This document shows positions 22,269 to 32,070 of a stretch of DNA of 64,000 nucleotides, piece after piece. Within the stretch, counting starts at the first letter, position 1. The number at the start of each line of letters is the position of its first letter. The notes beneath the pieces are model-generated. The model had not been told where the DNA came from. It was given only the letters and a program-made list of their open reading frames with translations, and ran no database searches. The stretch is from Paludisphaera borealis (GTDB lineage: Bacteria > Planctomycetota > Planctomycetia > Isosphaerales > Isosphaeraceae): positions 3,534,001 through 3,598,000 of the forward strand of contig NZ_CP019082.1 of NCBI RefSeq assembly GCF_001956985.1, given 5' to 3'. Made by a program: the position numbers and the translations under genes.

Positions 22269-22343
22269 TGAATCGCTTTTCAGACAAGTCGCGCAGCCGG
22301 GCGCGTGCTGAGGTGAACGAGCCGGGTCGAGGAGTGCACGTCC

Positions 22344-23510
22344 ATGTCGTCGCGTCGCATTTTGTTGGTCGAAGACAGCTCCACGATGCGCCGGATGTTG
22401 AGCATGATGCTCCAGGAACAAGGCTACGAGGTCCGCACGGCCAACGACGGCGCCGAAGGGCTCGTCAGGGCCGGGGAAGAGCCTCGCCCCGAATTGATCC
22501 TGACCGACTACGAAATGCCCGAGCTCGACGGCCCCGGCTTCTGTCGCGGCATCAAGGCGAACAAGGACCTGCGGTCGATCCCGGTGCTCATGCTGACGAC
22601 GCTCGGCGAGTCCCACAACACGATCGCCGGTCTTGAGGCGGGCGCCGACGACTATATTCAGAAGCCCAAGAGCCCCGACGACATCCAGGTGATGTTCGCC
22701 CGCATCCGCGCCCAACTGCGGATCGCCGACCTCAATGCTGAGGCGATCGAGCGGAACCGACTGCTCGAAGCGGCCCACAAGAAGGTGACGTTCGAGCTGG
22801 AGCTGGCGCGCAAGGTTCAGTTCGCGCTCATGCCCCGGCCTCCCAAGCCTCGGGGGGTGCTCCAGGTCGCCGTCCGTTATACGCCGGCCAACCAGCTCGG
22901 CGGCGACGTCTACGACTTCTACCGGCTCGAGAACAACCGCCTGGGCATCCTGGTCGCCGACGTATCGGGCCACGGCGTCAACTCGGCCATGCTCTCGGGC
23001 ATGGTCAAAGCGCTCGCCGCCGGGCTGTCGATCGCCGTCCTCGAACCGGGCGAGCTGCTGGCGGGCCTCGACGTCGCCGGCGAGCAGTATTTCCCCGAAG
23101 GCTACTTCTGCACGGGGTTCTACCTGATCGCCGACGAGGAGACCGGCCTGGTCCGCTACGCCGGCGTGGGCCACCCTCCGGCGATCGTCATCGGCCCCAA
23201 CGGCCCGCGCATGCTCCAGTCGAATCCCGGGATGCTGGGGATCGGCATGGTCGACGGCACGGCCGGCGCCTCCGACCGCCTCGAACCCGGCGAGTCGCTG
23301 ATCATCTACACCGACGGCCTGACCGACGCGATGGACCCTTCCGACGTGATCTTCGGCGAGGACCGGCTCACGACCTTGCTCCAGAGCCACTTCGGCAACG
23401 ACCCCACCGAGATCATCAACCGGGTCGACGGCGCGGTCGCCGACTACACGGCGCCGGGACGTCCCGCCGACGACATCAACATCATCGTCGTCCAGCGTCC
23501 GGCCAAGTGA
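22344..23510 (+). CDS. Response regulator fused to PP2C-type (RsbU/SpoIIE-like) phosphatase
   Basis: A 388-residue two-domain protein. Residues 1-125 are a receiver domain (LLVEDSSTMRR, phosphoacceptor D55 in LTDYEMPE, Lys in IQKPKS). A helical linker (about 130-165) leads to a PP2C-type serine phosphatase (about 170-388) with metal-binding acidic motifs GGDVYDF, VADVSGHGVNSA, IYTDGLTDA and the C-terminal PADDINIIVV. Such proteins dephosphorylate anti-sigma antagonist (STAS) proteins when their receiver is phosphorylated. The next gene encodes a STAS protein, so the pair forms a plausible partner-switching module, with CheA as a possible phosphodonor. Confidence 0.93.
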   Translation: MSSRRILLVEDSSTMRRMLSMMLQEQGYEVRTANDGAEGLVRAGEEPRPELILTDYEMPELDGPGFCRGIKANKDLRSIPVLMLTTLGESHNTIAGLEAGADDYIQKPKSPDDIQVMFARIRAQLRIADLNAEAIERNRLLEAAHKKVTFELELARKVQFALMPRPPKPRGVLQVAVRYTPANQLGGDVYDFYRLENNRLGILVADVSGHGVNSAMLSGMVKALAAGLSIAVLEPGELLAGLDVAGEQYFPEGYFCTGFYLIADEETGLVRYAGVGHPPAIVIGPNGPRMLQSNPGMLGIGMVDGTAGASDRLEPGESLIIYTDGLTDAMDPSDVIFGEDRLTTLLQSHFGNDPTEIINRVDGAVADYTAPGRPADDINIIVVQRPAK

Positions 23511-23632
23511 AGTGATTGCTCCCTTTCCCGTCGTCGGCGTGATAGAATGAAGAGCACGGCGTCCGGCCGTTGCGACGGGTCCGCCCATCCGGGCCGGCGC
23601 GTCCGGACCTTGTCTCTTCGGTTCATGACCGC

Positions 23633-23929
23633 ATGACGAACTCAGCCGAGCCGAAAACAGTGGCCCTCGAAGGTCCGGTGACGATCTACGAAGCCGCCGC
23701 GCTGCGCGATGCGTTTCGAGACGCCCTGGCCGACCGGCAGGACATGCGGATCGAGCTGGAAGAATCCACGAAGTGGGATCTGGCCGGCCTCCAACTGCTG
23801 ATCTCCTGCGTCCGGACCGCACGCGCCGACGGCCGCTCGGTGGAAGTCGTGAACGTCCCTCGTGGATGCGCCGAAGCCTTCCAGCGGGCGGGACTTGCGC
23901 AGTGGCTCGATTCGATCACCGTCAAATGA
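23633..23929 (+). CDS. STAS-domain protein (anti-sigma antagonist/chemotaxis type)
   Basis: A 98-residue single STAS domain. The conserved strand-loop block is WDLAGLQLLISC. The usual phosphorylated Ser/Thr of SpoIIAA-like proteins (D-S/T-S-G) is replaced by Leu/Ala, although a Thr lies two residues upstream (STKWDLAG). DTAALQLL-type sequences of this sort occur in STAS proteins within chemotaxis operons. It sits between the PP2C phosphatase and a CheY-like gene. If it is not phosphorylated, it could be an interaction scaffold instead. ATG 23633 is preferred; longer in-frame starts lack homology. Confidence 0.75.
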   Translation: MTNSAEPKTVALEGPVTIYEAAALRDAFRDALADRQDMRIELEESTKWDLAGLQLLISCVRTARADGRSVEVVNVPRGCAEAFQRAGLAQWLDSITVK

Positions 23930-24073
23930 TGATTTCGGCAAGGTGCAGGGACGCCAGGGCGGTTTCGCCAGGGAGTGGGCCGGACCATGAAATCGGCTTC
24001 CTTCGACACAACGCCGTCGGTAAGACGTTCGCGGCTGGACGGCGCGAACCGCCGCGAGATCGCGCGTAAGCCC

Positions 24074-24439
24074 ATGACCAAAACCATCGTTCACGCCGAC
24101 GACAGCGCGTCGGTCCGGCGCTGGGTCGCCGAACAGCTTGGCGAGCTCGACCTGAAGGTCGTCTCCGTCGCCGACGGCGAGGCCGCGCTCCAGTACCTCA
24201 AGGAATCGGTCTGCGACCTCTTGCTCACCGACCTCGAAATGCCCAACCTCGACGGTCTCGGCCTGCTGGCCGCCGTCCGCGAGCTGCCGGCCCACCGGTT
24301 CCTGCCGGTTCTGGTTCTTTCGAGCAAGCATCCCACCGAATTCGACCCCCTGCGCCGCCAGGGGGTCACGGGATGGCTGGTCAAGCCGGTCGACTCGGAA
24401 CATCTTCGCCGCTGGGTCCGCCGCGTCTTGCCGGAATAA
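24074..24439 (+). CDS. CheY-like single-domain response regulator
   Basis: A 121-residue receiver domain: acidic pair D9-D10 (VHADDS), phosphoacceptor D53 in LLLTDLEMPNLDG, a Thr/Ser switch (LVLSS) and the conserved Lys in LVKPVD. It has no output domain, so it would act as a CheY-type messenger or phosphate sink for the CheA encoded 700 bases downstream. An earlier in-frame ATG (23987) would add a 29-residue non-homologous leader. The ATG at 24074 starts right at the first beta strand. Confidence 0.85.
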   Translation: MTKTIVHADDSASVRRWVAEQLGELDLKVVSVADGEAALQYLKESVCDLLLTDLEMPNLDGLGLLAAVRELPAHRFLPVLVLSSKHPTEFDPLRRQGVTGWLVKPVDSEHLRRWVRRVLPE

Positions 24440-24539
24440 GCTCAGCGCCGAAGGGAAGGTCGAGCTTCGCGCGTCCGATCGACCGCGCGAACGCCGTAGT
24501 TTCCTTGCGGCCGCGCTTCTTCCTGGAGCCAAGTGCATT

Positions 24540-24722
24540 ATGGAGACACTCATCCTATCGGCGGTCATCGCTACCAACGTATGGCTCTTGCTATTCACCT
24601 TGTCTAATAGAACCTCGCCCTCGTTGACGGGCAGAAGGGGCAGAGTGAGGCTCGTAATTCTGGTTACGGGTACGATCTTTTCGATACTTATATCACTTTG
24701 TGCGATTGTCCTGATTAACTAG
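24540..24722 (+). CDS. Possible small two-helix membrane protein
   Basis: A 60-residue frame with two hydrophobic stretches (about 5-22 and 38-58) separated by a basic loop (LTGRRGRVR), a credible small membrane hairpin. Its base composition is clearly less GC-rich than its neighbours and no strong ribosome site precedes it. It lies inside the chemosensory cluster, on the same strand. It could be real or chance; no homologue is known to me. Confidence 0.35.
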   Translation: METLILSAVIATNVWLLLFTLSNRTSPSLTGRRGRVRLVILVTGTIFSILISLCAIVLIN

Positions 24723-25095
24723 GGCGGCTTGTAAAGTTACGGTCGCGCCCGGCTGGGACGCTACTGGCAATGATCGCCCGGCGCGTTCCGACTGGGGGAA
24801 GCCCGCCGGTTGTACGACTCGGTTTCGCCGCTCCGACCCGTCGCCTCGACAAGTTGTCGTGTAGAGTTGGATCGGGCAGATTTCCGGGGCCGCACGTCTC
24901 CGCGAAGCCGCCCCGGAAGGGACCCGCGGCCGCCACGAGACGAACCACTTGAAATTCATATACAATAGAGACGCCAAGAACGCGGACGGCGAATCCGCCG
25001 GTCGGTGAACCTCGACGTCGTCAGGTCGAACTTGCGGCGGGCGATCGAGCCCGGCGTTTCGGAATGTTCCTCGAACCCAGGAAGCGAAACCGGTT
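24723..25095. other. Intergenic region upstream of cheA
   Basis: About 370 bases with no recognisable gene. An AT-rich patch (24950-24970, AAATTCATATACAATAG) may contain a promoter for the cheA-cheB genes. Confidence 0.4.
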
Positions 25096-27510
25096 TTGGG
25101 CAGCTCGGACGACCGATTCCGCGAGATGTTCTACGAGGAAGCGCGCGAGCTTCTCATCAGCCTCGAAGAAGGGTTGATGGAGCTTGAACGGCGGCAAGGA
25201 GACCGCGCGCACCTCGACAAGACGTTCCGCGCCGCGCACAGCCTCAAGGGGGCTGCGGCGATGGTCGGTCTGGGGTCCATCGCCGAATTCACCCACGGCA
25301 TCGAGGCCGTCCTCGAACGGATACGAAGCGGTGCGCTGACGGTCGATTCCGACATCATCACGACCCTGTTGGAATCTCGCGACCACCTCGCGGCGATGGT
25401 CGAGGGCGAAGCGGCCCACTCGCCGATCCCCGGCTCGGGCGACCTCAGCGGCCGACTCACCGCGCTGCTCGGCGGTCCCAAGCCGCCTCCGCCCGCGCCT
25501 CCGGCGGCCCCTCCCAAACCCCCGTCGGAACCCCCGAAAACGCCGCCTCCCGCACCGGCTTCGCCACCGCCGGCCGCCGCGCCTCCGAAAGAGACGCCGA
25601 AGCCGACCGCGACCGCCCCGACGACCGCCGGGCCGCCCCCCGAGCCCGATGAACCGCGGGCGTCGGCCAAGCCCAAACGAACGCGCCGGAAGCCCGAGGG
25701 CCAGGCCGAAGCGGGCAAGCCGAAAGCCCCGGCTCCCGCCAGGGGCAAGCGACAGGCGATGGATCTGGAGGCCGGCGAAGCGGAGCAGGGGGGCGCGGGC
25801 CGGCCCCTCTATCGGATCTCGCTGGAGCCCGGGCCCGAAGTCCTCCGGCGCGGCGTCAACCTGCTGGGGGTGCTCGACGAGATCCGCGACCTGGGCGACG
25901 CCGAGATCCACGTCGATCCCGAAGCCGTCCCCACCCTCGACGAGATCGACCCCGAACGCTGCTACCTGAGCTGGTCCTGCACGCTCAAGACCGAGGTCGA
26001 GCCCGAGCGGCTGGACGACGTCTTCCTGTTCGTGGCCGAAGACAGCACGGTCAAGATCGAGACTCGGCGGCCCGACGGCACGTTCGTCGCGCTCGAAACG
26101 CCGACGTTGCGGCAACCGCCCAAGGCGGCGGCTCCCGCAACGCGTCGCCCCGTCGAGCCGGCCGCGGCGTCAGCCCCGGTTCCCCCGACCGCCGATCAAG
26201 CCGCCAACGGAACCGCCGCTCCGACCGACGACGGTTCAGCCGCGTCGACCAACGGCGCGAAGCGCGGCGCGACGGTCGTCTCGCCGGGAGCGCCGGCCCC
26301 GCGACCGCACGCCCGGATTCGCGTCGACGCCGGACAGCTCGACGAGCTGGTCGGACTGGCCGGCGAGCTTGCGGTGATCTCCGACAATCTCCAGGGCCTG
26401 CGCGAAGTCAGCGGCGTCGCGTCCTGGGCGCTGGCGCTGGAATCGCTGTTGCGGGTCAGCCGACAGATCCGCGACACCACGCTCGACCTCCGGATGGTTC
26501 CGGTCGACGAGCTGTTTTCAAGGTTCCCGCGCGTCGTCCGCGACCTGGCCGACCGCTCGGGCAAGGAGATCGAGCTGCGGATCTCCGGCCAGGAGACCCG
26601 GCTCGACCGCACGATCGTCGAGCGGCTCAGCGACCCGATGGTCCACCTGATCCGCAACGCCGTCGACCACGCCCTGGAGACGCCCGACGAGCGACTGGCC
26701 AAGGGCAAGCCGAGGATGGGCCGGATCACCCTCTCGGCTGGCCACGAAGGAGACCGGGTCGCGATCAAGGTCGAGGACGACGGCCGGGGCCTGGACCGCG
26801 AGCGGATCGTCCGCAAGGGGATCGAGCGCGGCCTGGTCCCCCAGGGGACGTCGGCCGAAGACCCCCGAGTCGTCAGTCTGATCTTCGAGCCCGGATTCTC
26901 GACCCGCGACCATGTGAGCGACATGTCGGGCCGCGGCGTCGGGCTCGACGTCGTCCGCGACTCGGTGCGCGCCCTGCGAGGGAGTCTGGCCGTCGAGAGC
27001 GCGCCGGGCAAGGGGACCACGTTCATCTTCCGACTGCCGCTGACGCTGGCCCTGATCGACGGCCTCCTGGTCGAGACCGGCGGCGGCCGCTACGTCGTCC
27101 CGCTGGCCCAGGTCGAGGAGTGCGTGGCGCTCAACGTCATGCAGCCCGCCCTGTCGCGCGGACGGCCCTGCGTGTCGGTCCGGGGCGAGCTGATCCCGAT
27201 GATCTCCCTGCGGTCGCTGTTCCGGACCGAGGGCCCCGCGCCGGCCCGGGAGGAGTTGCTTTTGACCCGGCATTCCGGTCAACGCGTCGGGGTGGCCGTC
27301 GACCGCCTCGTCGGCCGCGTCCAGGCGGTCATCCAGTCCCTCGGCGAAGGCATGCACGGGCTGAACCGTTTCTCCGGCGCCACGATCCTCGGAGACGGCT
27401 CGGTCTCCCTGATCCTCGACCTGGCGGCGCTCGTCTCCGAATCGCGAATTGCCGAAAACGGCCTACGTAACACGCACGCGCCCGGCGTGAGGGCGGAGAG
27501 TATCCGATGA
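25096..27510 (+). CDS. cheA: Chemotaxis histidine kinase CheA
   Basis: An 804-residue kinase. HPt domain with phospho-His H48 (AAHSLKG) at about 1-105; a long Pro/Ala-rich linker (about 125-235); a regulator-binding-like domain (about 255-345); a second Pro/Ala linker; a dimerisation and HATPase region (about 410-660: N box NAVDHALE, G boxes DDGRGLD and GRGVGLDVV); and a C-terminal CheW-like domain. It receives signals from the MCP through CheW and phosphorylates the receivers of this cluster. The start is TTG at 25096, with AGGAAG upstream. Its stop overlaps the MCP start (ATGA), indicating translational coupling. Confidence 0.95.
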   Translation: MGSSDDRFREMFYEEARELLISLEEGLMELERRQGDRAHLDKTFRAAHSLKGAAAMVGLGSIAEFTHGIEAVLERIRSGALTVDSDIITTLLESRDHLAAMVEGEAAHSPIPGSGDLSGRLTALLGGPKPPPPAPPAAPPKPPSEPPKTPPPAPASPPPAAAPPKETPKPTATAPTTAGPPPEPDEPRASAKPKRTRRKPEGQAEAGKPKAPAPARGKRQAMDLEAGEAEQGGAGRPLYRISLEPGPEVLRRGVNLLGVLDEIRDLGDAEIHVDPEAVPTLDEIDPERCYLSWSCTLKTEVEPERLDDVFLFVAEDSTVKIETRRPDGTFVALETPTLRQPPKAAAPATRRPVEPAAASAPVPPTADQAANGTAAPTDDGSAASTNGAKRGATVVSPGAPAPRPHARIRVDAGQLDELVGLAGELAVISDNLQGLREVSGVASWALALESLLRVSRQIRDTTLDLRMVPVDELFSRFPRVVRDLADRSGKEIELRISGQETRLDRTIVERLSDPMVHLIRNAVDHALETPDERLAKGKPRMGRITLSAGHEGDRVAIKVEDDGRGLDRERIVRKGIERGLVPQGTSAEDPRVVSLIFEPGFSTRDHVSDMSGRGVGLDVVRDSVRALRGSLAVESAPGKGTTFIFRLPLTLALIDGLLVETGGGRYVVPLAQVEECVALNVMQPALSRGRPCVSVRGELIPMISLRSLFRTEGPAPAREELLLTRHSGQRVGVAVDRLVGRVQAVIQSLGEGMHGLNRFSGATILGDGSVSLILDLAALVSESRIAENGLRNTHAPGVRAESIR

Positions 27511-29399
27511 GATCATCACTTCGCTGGAAAGTCTCGATAGCACTGATCGTGTTCGGCTTGGTCCCCGCATTCGTCCTGGCCTTGTACTCGTACTGGGCGA
27601 CCGACGAATTCAAAGAGAAGTCGGACCAGATTCTCCGGCTGGCCGCGTGCACCATCAGCGACAAGATCTATGCCGAGGCGTTGGAAGCGCGGAAAAATTC
27701 TCCCGCCCCGACCACTCCGCCCGACTCCGAGGTCGATAAGGCCCCCAGGACTCTGCCCCCGTGGCCGACCGGCGACGCCTTCAAAAAGCGGGTGCAGGAC
27801 GAGATCGCGCGAGTACTCGGCGAGCGGTTCCGGCTCAACAATCTCGAAGTGCTCGTCTACGACCCCACCAACAAGGTCTTGATCCAACTGCACAGCGGCG
27901 GGCAGTTCGAGGCCAATCCTCAACCCAACGCCCGATACAGCGACATCCTGAGCCAGGCGGTCGGCAAGATCGGCACGGCCTCGCTGCCGTCCTCCAACGG
28001 AGACAAGTACGTCGGTCCCGAGCTTGTCGGCTTCTCGCAGATCCAGCTCGCCCCTCCTCCCGACGCGGACGCCAACAGCCGCCGCTACACCGTCCTCACC
28101 GTGCTGCCGCGAGCCTTGGCCTATGAGAATATCTTCTCGATCTGGGTCCAGCTCGGGCTGCTGCTGGTGCTCTGCGCGATACCGGTGATTTTCTTCGGCG
28201 TGCTGTTCGGGCGCTGGTTCATCCGCCCACTGACGGACATCATCCACGTCACCGAGGACCTGCACGCGGGGCACCTGTACAACCGCACGAACATCGTCCG
28301 GTCCGACGAGGTCGGCGAATTGGCGCATCTGACCGACTCAGTGATCGGCAAGCTGTCGGAGGTCATCAGCAAGATCCGCAACATGACCTCGTCGGTGTCG
28401 ACGGCCAGCAACGAGCTGAATTCGAGCGCCCAGCAACTGGCGCAGGGGGCTCATGAGCAGGCCGCGACGCTCCAGGAGATCGCCAGCAGCCTGCAATCGG
28501 TCGACAGCTCGGTCGCCCGCAACGCCCAGCACGCCCGCGACACGGCCCGCACCGCCAACGAGGCCAGCGCCCAGGCGGGACGCGGCGGCGAGGCCGTCCA
28601 CGAGACCGTCACGGCCATGCGTGAGATCACACAAAAGATCCTGATCGTCGAGGACATCGCCTACCAGACCAATCTCCTGGCCCTTAACGCGGCGATCGAG
28701 GCCGCCCGGGCGGGGACCCACGGCAAGGGGTTCGCCGTCGTCGCCGGCGAGGTCCGCAAGCTCGCCGAACGGAGCCAGGCCGCCGCCCAGCAGATCAGCG
28801 ACCTGGCCAAGAAAAGCGTGGCGGTCGCCGAGAACGCCGGTCAGCTCCTCGAACGGACCGTGCCGATGATCCGCGACACGTCCGACCTGATCTCGGAGAT
28901 CGCCGCCGCCAGCCAGGAGCAGATGCAGGCGATCCGCGAGATCAACGTGGGCGTCACCCAGCTTGAAGAGGTCGTGCAGCAGAACGCCGCCGCCAGCCAC
29001 CAGCTCGCGGCGACCTCCAACGACCTGGCGTCGCAGTCGACGAGCCTCCAGCGCGAAGTCGACTTCTTCCATCTGGATTCGGCCGGCGACGGATTTCACG
29101 GACCGTCCCAACCGCCGCCGGCGCGGCCGCTAAAGAGTGCGCCGCGGCCGCGCCCAAGCCTTTCGTCCCGCCCGGCGCACCCGCGAGGGACCACCCACCA
29201 CGCGACCGACCACTCGCACCACCCCGGCGGCAACTCGACGCCGGGGCTCGCTCCGCCGGCGCACGGCCACGGCCACCCTCAGCCGGGCCCCGCCGCGAGC
29301 CCTCCGCCGTCGTCGCCGCCGACCGGCGCCAACCCCCCGCTTCGCGGCGGCGTGGTGGTTAACCTTGACGACGACGACAATTTCGAGCGATTCTCATAA
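27507..29399 (+). CDS. Methyl-accepting chemotaxis protein
   Basis: A 630-residue transmembrane receptor: TM1 about 9-29; a periplasmic sensing region about 30-205 (no family recognised); TM2 about 208-232; HAMP about 235-290; cytoplasmic coiled-coil signalling domain about 295-510 with the conserved tip [21 protein letters not shown]. The C-terminal about 100 residues are an unusual Pro/His/Ser-rich tail ending [10 protein letters not shown], not a CheR-binding pentapeptide. It starts inside the cheA stop codon and is probably the sole receptor of this array. Confidence 0.94.
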   Translation: MRSSLRWKVSIALIVFGLVPAFVLALYSYWATDEFKEKSDQILRLAACTISDKIYAEALEARKNSPAPTTPPDSEVDKAPRTLPPWPTGDAFKKRVQDEIARVLGERFRLNNLEVLVYDPTNKVLIQLHSGGQFEANPQPNARYSDILSQAVGKIGTASLPSSNGDKYVGPELVGFSQIQLAPPPDADANSRRYTVLTVLPRALAYENIFSIWVQLGLLLVLCAIPVIFFGVLFGRWFIRPLTDIIHVTEDLHAGHLYNRTNIVRSDEVGELAHLTDSVIGKLSEVISKIRNMTSSVSTASNELNSSAQQLAQGAHEQAATLQEIASSLQSVDSSVARNAQHARDTARTANEASAQAGRGGEAVHETVTAMREITQKILIVEDIAYQTNLLALNAAIEAARAGTHGKGFAVVAGEVRKLAERSQAAAQQISDLAKKSVAVAENAGQLLERTVPMIRDTSDLISEIAAASQEQMQAIREINVGVTQLEEVVQQNAAASHQLAATSNDLASQSTSLQREVDFFHLDSAGDGFHGPSQPPPARPLKSAPRPRPSLSSRPAHPRGTTHHATDHSHHPGGNSTPGLAPPAHGHGHPQPGPAASPPPSSPPTGANPPLRGGVVVNLDDDDNFERFS

Positions 29400-29410
29400 G
29401 ACGTGACAAT

Positions 29411-29441
29411 GCGTCGCCCGGCCCGTTTCACCGGGCGACGC
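29411..29441 (+). terminator. Stem-loop between the MCP and cheW genes
   Basis: GCGTCGCCCGG and CCGGGCGACGC are exact reverse complements (11 bp, 9-base loop). No U-run follows, so it may be an attenuator or mRNA-stability element rather than a full terminator. Confidence 0.45.
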
Positions 29442-29509
29442 GCCGCGAAGCACGACGAACGAACCCCCTGCATGATTGCGGGAATGTCGACCGCGTAGAG
29501 GACTGGCCG

Positions 29510-30016
29510 ATGGTTGATGTGGTCGCCGACGCCGCAACCGACGCAAATCGGGATCGGGCTCAATCGTTCGTCGTGTTCCGACTGGGGGGCGAGGGCTATG
29601 CGCTGGAGGTGATGCGCGTTCAGGAAGTGCTGGACATGCTGTCGATGACCGAGGTGCCTGGGGCGTCGCGATGCCTGTTGGGAGTGATCAATCTTCGCGG
29701 CCACGTCGTCCCGGTGTATGATCTTCGTATTCCCTTCGGCCTGCCGGTCGATCCCAAACCCTTGCGGGCGCCCAGCGTCCTCATTGTGGAGACCGAGGAA
29801 GGGAACGACGCGGAGATCACGGGATTGCTGGTCGACCGAGTGTCCGACGTGCTGGAATTCTCTCCCGACGACGTCCAGCCGTCGCCGCAACTGGGGCTCG
29901 GCAAGACGACTCCGTTCGTGAGGGGCTTGATCCGTCACCAGGACGCCTTCCTGCTCGTATTAGATGTTGACCGAGTTTTTTCGGCCTTGGCTTCGATAAA
30001 CGGCGAGGGAGCTTAA
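29510..30016 (+). CDS. cheW: Chemotaxis coupling protein CheW
   Basis: A 168-residue single CheW domain (FRLGGEGYALEVMRVQEVL, GVINLRGHVVPVYDLR, GLLVDRVSDVLEFS, GLIRHQDAFLLVLDVD). It links receptor and CheA in the array. The ATG is preceded by GAGGA. It is followed after 1 base by cheR. Confidence 0.94.
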   Translation: MVDVVADAATDANRDRAQSFVVFRLGGEGYALEVMRVQEVLDMLSMTEVPGASRCLLGVINLRGHVVPVYDLRIPFGLPVDPKPLRAPSVLIVETEEGNDAEITGLLVDRVSDVLEFSPDDVQPSPQLGLGKTTPFVRGLIRHQDAFLLVLDVDRVFSALASINGEGA

Positions 30017-30017
30017 C

Positions 30018-30848
30018 GTGGACCCCGAGCCATGGTCGGAGAAAGATTTCGGCTCCATCGTCGTTTTTCTGCGCAACCAGATCGGGATCTCGTTGGAGTT
30101 GCACCGGATGGGCCTGCTCCAGGCCCGGCTGCGGTCCCGGCTTCAGAGTAAGGGGTTCGGCAGCTTCGCGCAGTTCCACGATCAGGTGCTCAAACCCGAC
30201 CCGACCGGCTGGGGCACCCAGCTCCTGATCGACCTGAGCACCGTCAACCACACCTCGTTCTTCCGCGAGCCGGCCCACTTCACCTTCCTGATCGAGCAGG
30301 TTTCGGCCTGGTTGAAGGAAGCGCCCACGAGCCCGGTGCGGATCTGGTCGGCGGGTTGTTCGTCGGGCCAAGAGCCTTACAGCATGGCGATGGCTCTGGC
30401 CGAGGCGTTGCCGCATCACGGGCTGTCGAAGGTGGAGATCTGGGGCAGCGACCTCTCGCTGGAAATGCTCAAGGTCGCCGCGGGGGCGATCTACACGACC
30501 CGCGACGTCCAGGGGGTCTCCCCGGCTCGACTCCGCCGCTTCTTCCTGCTCGGTCGGGGTCCGCGCGAGGGCTCGTTTCGGATCGTGCCGGAGATCCGCG
30601 ACCTGGTCAAGTTCCGGCACCTCGACCTCCGCAATTCGATCTGGCCGGTGCCGACCGACTTCCACGTCGTTTTCTGCCGCAACGTCTCGATCTACTTCTC
30701 CGACGACGAACGGCTGGCGCTGCTCGATCGGCTCTCGCAGCACCTGCGACCCAACGGCTGGCTCGTGATGGGCAACGGCGAGATCCTTCCCTACGTCCCC
30801 TCGATGCTCCGGAAGCATTCACCGTCGATCTTCCAGAAGGAGGGTTGA
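30018..30848 (+). CDS. cheR: Chemoreceptor methyltransferase CheR
   Basis: A 276-residue SAM-dependent methyltransferase that methylates glutamates on the MCP. The N-terminal helical domain is followed by the Rossmann domain with TSFFREPAHF, the SAM motif RIWSAGCSSGQEPYSMAM and VFCRNVSIYFS. It starts at GTG 30018, one base after the cheW stop, so it is probably translationally coupled. Confidence 0.94.
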   Translation: MDPEPWSEKDFGSIVVFLRNQIGISLELHRMGLLQARLRSRLQSKGFGSFAQFHDQVLKPDPTGWGTQLLIDLSTVNHTSFFREPAHFTFLIEQVSAWLKEAPTSPVRIWSAGCSSGQEPYSMAMALAEALPHHGLSKVEIWGSDLSLEMLKVAAGAIYTTRDVQGVSPARLRRFFLLGRGPREGSFRIVPEIRDLVKFRHLDLRNSIWPVPTDFHVVFCRNVSIYFSDDERLALLDRLSQHLRPNGWLVMGNGEILPYVPSMLRKHSPSIFQKEG

Positions 30849-30854
30849 TCGTTC

Positions 30855-31988
30855 ATGGCGCTGCGAGACCGTTCGAAACCGCCGACTCCGCCGACCCATC
30901 CCCCGTCGATCGAGGTGATGGTGGTGGACGACAGCGCCGTCATCCGGCAGCGTCTGAAATCGATCATCGAGTCCGACCCGCGATTCCGGGTGTCGCTCGC
31001 GGCCGACCCGTACGAAGCGGTCGCGATGCTGAGCAAGTCGGTGCCGGGCGTGATCGTCCTCGATGTCGAGATGCCCCGGATGGACGGGCTGACGTTCCTG
31101 CGCAAGCTGATGCGGCAGCACCCGATGCCGGTCGTGCTTTGCACGTCGGTCGCCGATCGGGCCGTCACGGCCCTTGAGATGGGGGCGATCGAGGTCATCG
31201 CCAAGCCCAACTGGCTCGACGCCGCCCGCCTTTCCGAGTGGTCGGAAAGCTTTCTGGAGAGCATTCGCAACGCCGCCCGCGCCGGCCGCCTGCCGTTCCG
31301 CGAGGACCGCGGTCCCAGCGGCGCCGACCCCCGGTACACGGCGGACGTCATCCTCCCTCCCACGCCGTATTCACCGCGAGGCGGGTCGACGACCGAGCCG
31401 CTGGTGGTCGTCGGCGTGAGCACCGGAGGCGTGCAGGCGATCCAGCAGTTGCTGGCCGGCTTCCCCCTCACCGTCCCGGGGATCGTCATCGTCCAGCACA
31501 TGCCAGCCGACTTCACCGGTGCGTTCGCCGACCGCCTCGACAAGGACAGCCGGATCAAGATCGGCGTCTCCGAGGCGAGGCATCACGACCCGGTCCGACC
31601 CGGCCACGCCTTGATCATCCCTGGCGGCACTCACGGACTCGTCAAGCGCACGGGGTCGGGATACCGCGTCGAGCTGCAGGAAGGCCCCCCGGTCTGCCTG
31701 CATCGCCCCAGCGTCGAGGTCCTCTTCCGATCGGCCGCCCAAGCCGCTGGGCCCCTGGCCGCGGGCGTCATCATGACCGGCATGGGCGACGACGGCGCGG
31801 GGGGGCTGCTCGAAATGCGCGAGGCCGGATCGCTGACGATCGCGCAGAACGAGGCGTCCTGCGTCGTCTTCGGTATGCCCCGCGAAGCCATCCGCCGGGG
31901 CGCCGCCAAGTACGTCGTCCCGCTCGACTCGATCGCCAACACCATCATGGCCTGGGTCGTCAATCCCGAGGCGGGCACCTGGCACTAA
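30855..31988 (+). CDS. cheB: Chemoreceptor methylesterase CheB
   Basis: A 377-residue protein with an N-terminal receiver (VVDDSAVIRQ, D70 in VLDVEMPRMDG) and a C-terminal methylesterase with the triad in GVSTGG (Ser), VQHMP (His) and MGDDG (Asp). It removes methyl groups added by CheR and is activated by CheA. It starts 6 bases after cheR and ends the cluster, followed by a strong terminator. No CheD, CheZ or flagellar gene is nearby. Confidence 0.95.
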   Translation: MALRDRSKPPTPPTHPPSIEVMVVDDSAVIRQRLKSIIESDPRFRVSLAADPYEAVAMLSKSVPGVIVLDVEMPRMDGLTFLRKLMRQHPMPVVLCTSVADRAVTALEMGAIEVIAKPNWLDAARLSEWSESFLESIRNAARAGRLPFREDRGPSGADPRYTADVILPPTPYSPRGGSTTEPLVVVGVSTGGVQAIQQLLAGFPLTVPGIVIVQHMPADFTGAFADRLDKDSRIKIGVSEARHHDPVRPGHALIIPGGTHGLVKRTGSGYRVELQEGPPVCLHRPSVEVLFRSAAQAAGPLAAGVIMTGMGDDGAGGLLEMREAGSLTIAQNEASCVVFGMPREAIRRGAAKYVVPLDSIANTIMAWVVNPEAGTWH

Positions 31989-32013
31989 GCTGAGCGAGCC
32001 TGGAAAGCGCGAG

Positions 32014-32046
32014 AGGCCGGCCGAACCGTCGCGGTTCGGCCGGCCT
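32014..32046. terminator. Bidirectional terminator between cheB and a DUF1559 gene
   Basis: AGGCCGGCCGAACC and GGTTCGGCCGGCCT are exact reverse complements (14 bp) around GTCGC. It lies between two convergent genes. Confidence 0.75.
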
Positions 32047-32070
32047 TCGTCTGGACGAGGAACGCGTCGA

